Below, piece by piece: positions 51,314-56,941 of a DNA stretch of 56,941 nucleotides; position 1 is the first letter of the stretch; every line of letters begins with the position of its first letter. The stretch is from GCA-2733415 sp049609325 (GTDB taxonomy: Bacteria > Bacteroidota > Bacteroidia > Flavobacteriales > Flavobacteriaceae): NCBI GenBank assembly GCA_049609325.1, contig JBMYYK010000009.1:1-56941 (forward strand), written 5' to 3'. Made by a program: the position numbers and the translations under genes. The notes beneath the pieces were generated by a model. That model was not told the origin of the DNA. It worked only from the letters and a program-made list of their open reading frames with translations, and ran no database searches.

Positions 51314-54300
51314 TTATCGTTTTAATGAAAAGTGTGCTTTAAAGTCTTTTTCTGAAGGCACAACAGCACCTTCAATATACTTAATAGTAAACCAGTAGTC
51401 ACCAGCAGGCATTAAATGCCCATTATAAGTACCATCCCAACCAGCACCATCTGGGTCTATTTGTTTCAATAGTTTTCCATATCTATCAAAAATGTAAATT
51501 ATTGAAATAGGAATACCTTCTTGACCAATAATCTTCCAAGTATCATTTACTCCATCACCATTTGGTGTAAAGAAATGCGGATAATCAATAACCAATACAT
51601 CTACAGTATCAGACCAACATCCAAAACCATCTGTAATCGTTACGGTATGGTAACCTGGTGTTACATCTGTAAATAATCCTGTTAAATTAGTTTCTACTCC
51701 TTCTCCAGTATTCGGATCTAAATCTAAAGTGTAATAGAACGTTATTCCTGGAATATTTGAAGTTGCCTCTGCTTGAATTTGATGATCATTTGCAAATGCA
51801 GTTGTAGTCACATTAGCATCAAACCCATCTGGCACTCCAGATTCAACAATTGTTGTTGTTGCATAATTGATACAATCAAAGTCTGATGGACCAGAAATCG
51901 TTACTGTATATTCACCAGCTTGCGTCACTGTGTAAGTTGACTCAGTAGCACCAGGAATATCAACACCATTTAACGACCATTGGAAATCATATGCAGCAGA
52001 ATCTGTCACAGCAGTTAACACTGGCAATGTTGAGTTCGTTAATGGTAACCCATTTTCATCTACACAAAGCACCGCATTACCTTCAATTGACACTTCTGGT
52101 ACAGGCACATAAATATAGAAACGCACTATGGTATAACATCCAGAGCCATCAGTTTCAGGGATAATTCCCGTACCGTCATTTGTAACACGTACAAAAATAG
52201 TTTGTGGGTTACTTGTATTTGTATAAGCCTCAGGTGTCGTTATTGCATTTGCTTGATCTCCTAATTCAGCATCTTCATAGCTTGTATAGTATGCTGCAGA
52301 CACACCAGATTCTACTCCTTGTCCGTCACCAGTCAATATTTGAGTTTCCCATAATGTTAAATCAAATTCAGCAACTTGTTCTTCAATAGCTCCTGAACCA
52401 TCAACATTACCATCACACTCTTCCATAACTCCTCTGTTTCCTAATTGTGTACGAATGTAGCTATCTCTTAAAGGTGTTGGGTTTGGTTGCACTTTTAATG
52501 CAACTAAAATCACTTTAGCACATCCTGAAGTAGGGTCTATAACTCTTGCAAAGATATCTTGCGCTCCTGCATAAATTGTATTTAGGTACGCAGATGTGTT
52601 TGTTATTAAACTTGGTCCTGATCCAATCAGTGCATCAGCTTGAGTTTCATAGAATTCAACTTCTAAACCGGTAATACCTCCTGTAATAAATTCTACGTGA
52701 GCATCTAAATCAAATGGATACATTCCATCCATATCATCATAATAATCATCATCACACTCTACTATTGGGTACGGGTTAGCTATGTTAGGTAATAACCCTA
52801 CATGTAGTGTAATTTCTCTAACTGTTGTACAGTTATTTCCATTACTATCCATACTTGTATTTGATACCGACATGTAAATGACCTGATCTGGCGTTACAAT
52901 ATTTGTATAAGAAGACACATTGAAAATTTCATTTATTGGCTCACCAGCAGCATCTAAGTTTTCAAAGAACCTGATATCTAATGTTGGATCTATACCAATA
53001 TCATTATGTGCATAATCTAATAAATTAAACATAACATAACCATCAGAACTATTATTGTCTTCACATAACGCATATACAAAATCGTTATCTGATAAGTCAG
53101 GGCTATTTAACACATTTAATGTTAATGTTAATCCGTTTCCGTAATAAGAACAACCTGTTCCTGCAGCATCATCTACTCGAATGTAAATAATTTGCGGATC
53201 AAACACACCATCGTTATTGTAATCTACATCTAAATTAACATATAAATCACTCGTATCAATATTAGCTCCTGCACCTAATTCAGCTTGTTCTGGAGTTTCA
53301 TAATATGTGACAACCAATGCTGTATTTCCGTTTTGGATTTGTGCTGTAACAGACTCCAAGTCAAAGAATGAATGTCCGTCATTATCATCATCACAAACAT
53401 ATAAATCTGTTGGTGGTACTGCGTTAATTGTATTCACAATTAATTCAAAAGACACCGATGTATTATAACATCCTGTTAAAACATCTTCTACTCTTACGAA
53501 AATCTCTTGAGAACCACTTGCATAAGCCGTAACATCAAAACCTTGAGATGTTAATGAATTCACATTCGCGTCTGCATCTGCTTGATTTAAGAAGTAAGAT
53601 ACAGTCATGTTTGCTTGTCCGTTTAATAACACTCCAGAGTGTGTCGTTAAGTTAAAAACAACTATCCCGTCATTATCTGGGTTACCATTGATATCTACAT
53701 CACATTCTTCTAAATCATCAATAGCTGTTGCAGTTGGACTTGGGTTAACGGTTACTACAAAACTATGCTCACTTGAACAGTTAGGTGTAGTTCCAGTTTC
53801 TGCATACACATAGATTGTTTGTGTACTTGTAATAACATCACCTGCATTTAATACAGTTCCTGTTCCGCCTGCTCCAGTATAATACGTTCCGTTAGTTAAG
53901 GCTTGTAATGTATAACTATCACACATTTCAACATCTGTAGGGGTATCTACTGTTGGTGTTATATTGATTGTTACAACAAAACTATGTTCATCTGAGCAGT
54001 TTGGTGTAGTTCCAGTCTCCTCATACACATAAATTGTTTGTGTACTTGTAATAACTGTTCCTTCTGCTAATGCAATTCCAGTACCTCCAGTACCAGTATA
54101 ATACGAACCAGTTGTTAATGTTGGTAAAGTATAACTATCACAAATGGTAATATCAGCAGGTGTATCTACAGTTGGTGTAGCATTAATTGTAACTACAAAA
54201 CTATGCTCATCTGAACAGTTTGGTGTAGTTCCTGTTTCTGCATATACATAGATTGTTTGTGATGTTGTTAATACATCTCCTGCATTTAATACAGTTCCTG

Positions 54301-56941
54301 TTCCGCCTGAACCAGTATAATATGTTCCTGTTGACAATACTGGTAAAGTATAGCTATCACACATCGTAACATCAGCAGGTGTATCTACAGTTGGTGTTGT
54401 ATTAATTGTTACTACAAAACTATTTTCATCAGAACAATTTGGCGTAGTTCCAGTTTCTCCGTACACATAAATAGTCTGTGTACTTGTAATGGCAGAACCT
54501 GCAGTTAGTACAGAACCTGTTCCTCCAGCACCGGTATAGTATGTTCCAGTTGTTAACGCTGGTAAAATATAGCTATCACACATCGTAACATCTGAAGGGG
54601 CATCAACATTTGGTGTAAAATTGATTGTTACAACAAAACTATTTTCATCAAAACAGTTTGGTGTAGTTCCTGTTTCTGCATACACATAAATTGTTTGTGT
54701 ACTTGTAATAACATCACCTGCGTTTAATACAGCTCCTGTTCCGCCTGTTCCGGTATAATACGTACCGTTAGTTAAAGCTGGTAAGGTATAACTACCACAC
54801 ATTTCAACATCAGAAGGCGCATCTACACTTGGTGTTGTATTAATGGTAACCATAAAACTATTCTCATCAGTACAATTTGGCGTGGTACCAGTTTCTCCAT
54901 ACACATAAATTGTTTGTGTACTTGTAACGGCTGATCCAGCAGTTAGTACAGAGCCTGTTCCACCTGCTCCAGTATAGTATGTTCCGTTTGTTAAGGCAGG
55001 TAAAATATAACTATCACACATCGTAACATTAGCCGGCGCATCTACTGTTGGTGTTGTATTAATGGTTACAACAAAACTGTTCTCATCAAAACAGTTTGGT
55101 GTGGTTCCAGTCTCTTCATACACATAGATTGTTTGTGTAGTTGTAATGACATCGCCAGCATTTAATACTGCTCCTGTTCCTCCTGCTCCGGTATAGTACG
55201 TACCATTTGTTAAGGCTGGTAATGTATAACTACCACAAATCGTAACATCTGAAGGCGCATCTACACTTGGGGTAGGATTAATTGTTACTACAAAACTATT
55301 CTCATCGGTACAATTTGGTGTGGTCCCCGTTTCTCCATACACATAAATTGTTTGTGTACTTGTAATAGCAGATCCAACACTTAATACTGTACCTGTCCCT
55401 CCTGCTCCAGTATAATACGTACCACTTGTTAAAGCTGGTAATATATAACTGTCACACATGGTAACATCAGCTGGTGCATCTACACTTGGTGTTGTATTCA
55501 CCACTACAGTAACAGTATTTGTTACTGTATCATTTGGAGGAGTTAAACCACTATCTGTTAACGTAACCTCATATGTTGTAGTTACTGCTGGTGGTGGCGA
55601 TAATAATAATGTATTTGCAGTACCTAATACAGTAGCATTACCTTGAACTGTCCAACTATAACTATAAGTTCCTATTGCAGTTCCTGGAGTTGGTGTTGCA
55701 GTTAACGTAACATCTGCTCCTGTTGTACTACATATTGATGGCGTATCTGCTGTAACTGATACTGATATTGTACATACATTTATTGTTAAAACAAAACTAT
55801 GTTCATCAAAACAATTTGGTGTTGTTCCAGTCTCTTCATATACATAAATTGTTTGTGATGTTGTTAATACATCTCCTGCATTTAATACAGTTCCTGTCCC
55901 TCCTGCTCCAGTATAATACGTACCACTTGTTAAAGCTGGTAATATATATTCATTACATATCGTAACATCTGATGGTGCATCTACAGTTGGTGTAGCATTA
56001 ATGGTTACCACAAAACTATTCTCATCAAAACAGTTTGGTGTTGTTCCTGTTTCCTCATACACATAAATTGTTTGTGTACTTGTAATAGCATCTCCAGCAT
56101 TTAACATTGTTCCTGTTCCTCCTGGCCCCGTGTAATACCCTCCGTTTGTTAAGGCTGGTAAGGTATAACTATCACAAATCGTAACATCTGATGGTGCATC
56201 TACAGTTGGTGTAACACCTATTGTTACGACAAAGCTATGTTCGTCAAAACAATTTGGTGTAGTACCTGTTTCTGCATACACATAAATTGTTTGTGTACTT
56301 GTAATAGCATCACCTGCATTTAATACGGTTCCAGTTCCGCCAGCTCCAGTATAATACGTTCCAGTTGTTAATGCTGGTAAGGTGTAACTATCACACATTG
56401 TAACATCAGCAGGCGTATCAACTACTGGTGTAGCACTAATGGTTACTACAAAACTGTGCTCATCAAAACAATTTGGTGTAGTACCGGTTTCTGCATATAC
56501 ATAGATCGTCTGTGTACTTGTAATAGCATCTCCTGCATTTAATACCGTTCCTGTTCCGCCTGTTCCTGTGTAATACGTTCCAGTTGTTAGTACTGGTAAT
56601 GTATAACTATCACATATCGTAACATCTGATGGCGTATCTACAGTTGGTGTAACACCTATTGTTACGACAAAACTATGTTCGTCAAAACAATTTGGTGTAG
56701 TTCCCGTTTCTGCGTACACATAAATTGTTTGTGTACTTGTAATAGCATCACCTGCATTTAATACGGTTCCAGTTCCGCCAGCTCCAGTATAATACGTTCC
56801 AGTTGTTAATGCTGGTAAGGTGTAACTATCACACATTGTAACATCAGCAGGCGTATCAACTACTGGTGTAGCACTAATGGTTACTACAAAACTGTGCTCA
56901 TCAAAACAATTTGGTGTAGTACCGGTTTCTGCATATACATA
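51314..56941 (-). CDS. Giant repeat adhesin with T9SS type B signal (5'-truncated)
   Basis: At least 1,875 residues; the gene runs off the window, since the frame stays open upstream of the internal ATG at 56836, so its true start and signal peptide are missing. Thirteen complete 73-residue units (C-D-S-Y-T-L-P-A-L ... Y-Y-T-G-A-G-G-T-G ... Y-V-Y-A-E-T-G-T-T-P-N-C) and part of a fourteenth are present, broken once by a ~95-residue Ig-like insert. Then come about five larger modules with an E-C-D-x-D start and an I-F-V-R-V strand, an Ig-like domain, and the type B end (FFTPNGDGVNDTWKI, IFDRYGKLLKQID, MPAGDYWFTI). The unit has paired cysteines. Probable cell-surface adhesin or gliding factor. 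Confidence 0.93.
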   Translation of the reverse strand, partial: YVYAETGTTPNCFDEHSFVVTISATPVVDTPADVTMCDSYTLPALTTGTYYTGAGGTGTVLNAGDAITSTQTIYVYAETGTTPNCFDEHSFVVTIGVTPTVDTPSDVTICDSYTLPVLTTGTYYTGTGGTGTVLNAGDAITSTQTIYVYAETGTTPNCFDEHSFVVTISATPVVDTPADVTMCDSYTLPALTTGTYYTGAGGTGTVLNAGDAITSTQTIYVYAETGTTPNCFDEHSFVVTIGVTPTVDAPSDVTICDSYTLPALTNGGYYTGPGGTGTMLNAGDAITSTQTIYVYEETGTTPNCFDENSFVVTINATPTVDAPSDVTICNEYILPALTSGTYYTGAGGTGTVLNAGDVLTTSQTIYVYEETGTTPNCFDEHSFVLTINVCTISVSVTADTPSICSTTGADVTLTATPTPGTAIGTYSYSWTVQGNATVLGTANTLLLSPPPAVTTTYEVTLTDSGLTPPNDTVTNTVTVVVNTTPSVDAPADVTMCDSYILPALTSGTYYTGAGGTGTVLSVGSAITSTQTIYVYGETGTTPNCTDENSFVVTINPTPSVDAPSDVTICGSYTLPALTNGTYYTGAGGTGAVLNAGDVITTTQTIYVYEETGTTPNCFDENSFVVTINTTPTVDAPANVTMCDSYILPALTNGTYYTGAGGTGSVLTAGSAVTSTQTIYVYGETGTTPNCTDENSFMVTINTTPSVDAPSDVEMCGSYTLPALTNGTYYTGTGGTGAVLNAGDVITSTQTIYVYAETGTTPNCFDENSFVVTINFTPNVDAPSDVTMCDSYILPALTTGTYYTGAGGTGSVLTAGSAITSTQTIYVYGETGTTPNCSDENSFVVTINTTPTVDTPADVTMCDSYTLPVLSTGTYYTGSGGTGTVLNAGDVLTTSQTIYVYAETGTTPNCSDEHSFVVTINATPTVDTPADITICDSYTLPTLTTGSYYTGTGGTGIALAEGTVITSTQTIYVYEETGTTPNCSDEHSFVVTINITPTVDTPTDVEMCDSYTLQALTNGTYYTGAGGTGTVLNAGDVITSTQTIYVYAETGTTPNCSSEHSFVVTVNPSPTATAIDDLEECDVDINGNPDNDGIVVFNLTTHSGVLLNGQANMTVSYFLNQADADANVNSLTSQGFDVTAYASGSQEIFVRVEDVLTGCYNTSVSFELIVNTINAVPPTDLYVCDDDNDGHSFFDLESVTAQIQNGNTALVVTYYETPEQAELGAGANIDTSDLYVNLDVDYNNDGVFDPQIIYIRVDDAAGTGCSYYGNGLTLTLNVLNSPDLSDNDFVYALCEDNNSSDGYVMFNLLDYAHNDIGIDPTLDIRFFENLDAAGEPINEIFNVSSYTNIVTPDQVIYMSVSNTSMDSNGNNCTTVREITLHVGLLPNIANPYPIVECDDDYYDDMDGMYPFDLDAHVEFITGGITGLEVEFYETQADALIGSGPSLITNTSAYLNTIYAGAQDIFARVIDPTSGCAKVILVALKVQPNPTPLRDSYIRTQLGNRGVMEECDGNVDGSGAIEEQVAEFDLTLWETQILTGDGQGVESGVSAAYYTSYEDAELGDQANAITTPEAYTNTSNPQTIFVRVTNDGTGIIPETDGSGCYTIVRFYIYVPVPEVSIEGNAVLCVDENGLPLTNSTLPVLTAVTDSAAYDFQWSLNGVDIPGATESTYTVTQAGEYTVTISGPSDFDCINYATTTIVESGVPDGFDANVTTTAFANDHQIQAEATSNIPGITFYYTLDLDPNTGEGVETNLTGLFTDVTPGYHTVTITDGFGCWSDTVDVLVIDYPHFFTPNGDGVNDTWKIIGQEGIPISIIYIFDRYGKLLKQIDPDGAGWDGTYNGHLMPAGDYWFTIKYIEGAVVPSEKDFKAHFSLKR
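53740..56941. repeat. 219-bp tandem repeat array within the adhesin gene
   Basis: Units of 219 bases (73 codons) repeat 13 times and continue past the window edge. An unrelated insert occupies about 55500-55785. Units differ mainly at a few codons (TLPAL/ILPAL, NAGDAI/TAGSAI), showing alternating subtypes in the middle part. Confidence 0.9.
56277..56503. repeat. Two-unit block duplicated at 438 bp
   Basis: This stretch is identical base for base with 56715-56941, at a distance of exactly two repeat units. The copy may continue beyond the edge. The neighbouring bases differ by a few substitutions. It shows recent homogenisation or duplication of a two-unit block. Confidence 0.85.

Noticed and set aside
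53740..56941. Regular repeats that could suggest a CRISPR array
   Set aside because: The unit is 219 bases, codes for protein throughout in one frame, and has no unique spacers or cas genes.
1..56941. tRNA or rRNA genes in the gaps
   Set aside because: I looked for cloverleaf arms and the TTCGA loop in the intergenic stretches and saw none.

Overview
The window is 56.9 kb of low-GC DNA that fits a member of the Flavobacteriaceae (Bacteroidota), probably a marine or gliding lineage. The evidence is five cargo proteins with type IX secretion (T9SS) C-terminal signals of both type A and type B, a TonB-dependent receptor with a CarboxypepD-like N-terminal domain, BatA-domain, DUF2911, DUF4197, DUF4834, DUF5916, YfhO and TIGR02757 families, a GldL-like small membrane protein, and promoters of the Bacteroidota form TTG-N19-TAnnTTTG. 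I cannot name the genus. There are no tRNA or rRNA genes, insertion sequences, prophage genes or CRISPR arrays. No gap between genes exceeds 300 bases once the short genes are counted.

Layout. 1-8.2 kb is housekeeping: a DUF2911 protein, phosphoglucosamine mutase, ACP phosphodiesterase, a DUF4197 lipoprotein, a 57-residue protein, a metal/cobalamin-type binding protein coupled to pyrF, prfA, and a folE-msrA pair. 8.2-12.2 kb carries a DUF5916 outer-membrane protein, a LolD-like ATPase and a TIGR02757 protein. 12.2-12.4 kb looks like a free-standing small RNA gene. 12.4-16.7 kb is a five-gene, translationally coupled operon: a BatA/VWA-like membrane protein, a dihydroorotase homologue that has lost its metal ligands, two small membrane proteins and an esterase. 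16.7-18.6 kb is a reverse operon (MBL hydrolase, unknown anchored protein, YdeI-like). 18.7-22.9 kb holds a conserved unknown protein, rny, a well-supported 6S RNA, zapA and a ZapB-like coiled-coil gene. 22.9-29.4 kb carries an M23 peptidase, a TonB receptor, xerD, bcp, a cysteine-free endonuclease III and a 47-residue ORF. 29.4-34.9 kb has an ECF sigma factor and two secreted phosphatases (PhoD-type and purple-acid-type). 35-39.6 kb has a membrane protein, uvrA and a small repeat protein with a possible sigma-54 promoter. 39.7-45.3 kb has a secreted nuclease, a DinB-fold protein and a DUF4834-YfhO-glycosyltransferase operon. 45.5-49.3 kb has an outer-membrane barrel protein, a small secreted coiled-coil protein and uvrB. 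49.3 kb to the end is two type-B T9SS proteins. The second is a giant adhesin-like protein cut by the window edge, with 13 complete 73-residue repeats.

How the parts fit. Two secreted phosphatases and a secreted nuclease suggest harvesting of phosphate from organic matter and extracellular DNA. uvrA, uvrB, nth and xerD cover repair and chromosome processing, though they are not in one operon. The zapB-like/zapA/6S/rny cluster joins cell division with RNA turnover. The most unusual items are the 12.27-12.36 kb small RNA candidate, the operon with the pseudo-dihydroorotase, the endonuclease III without an iron-sulfur cluster, and the homogenised repeats of the giant adhesin.
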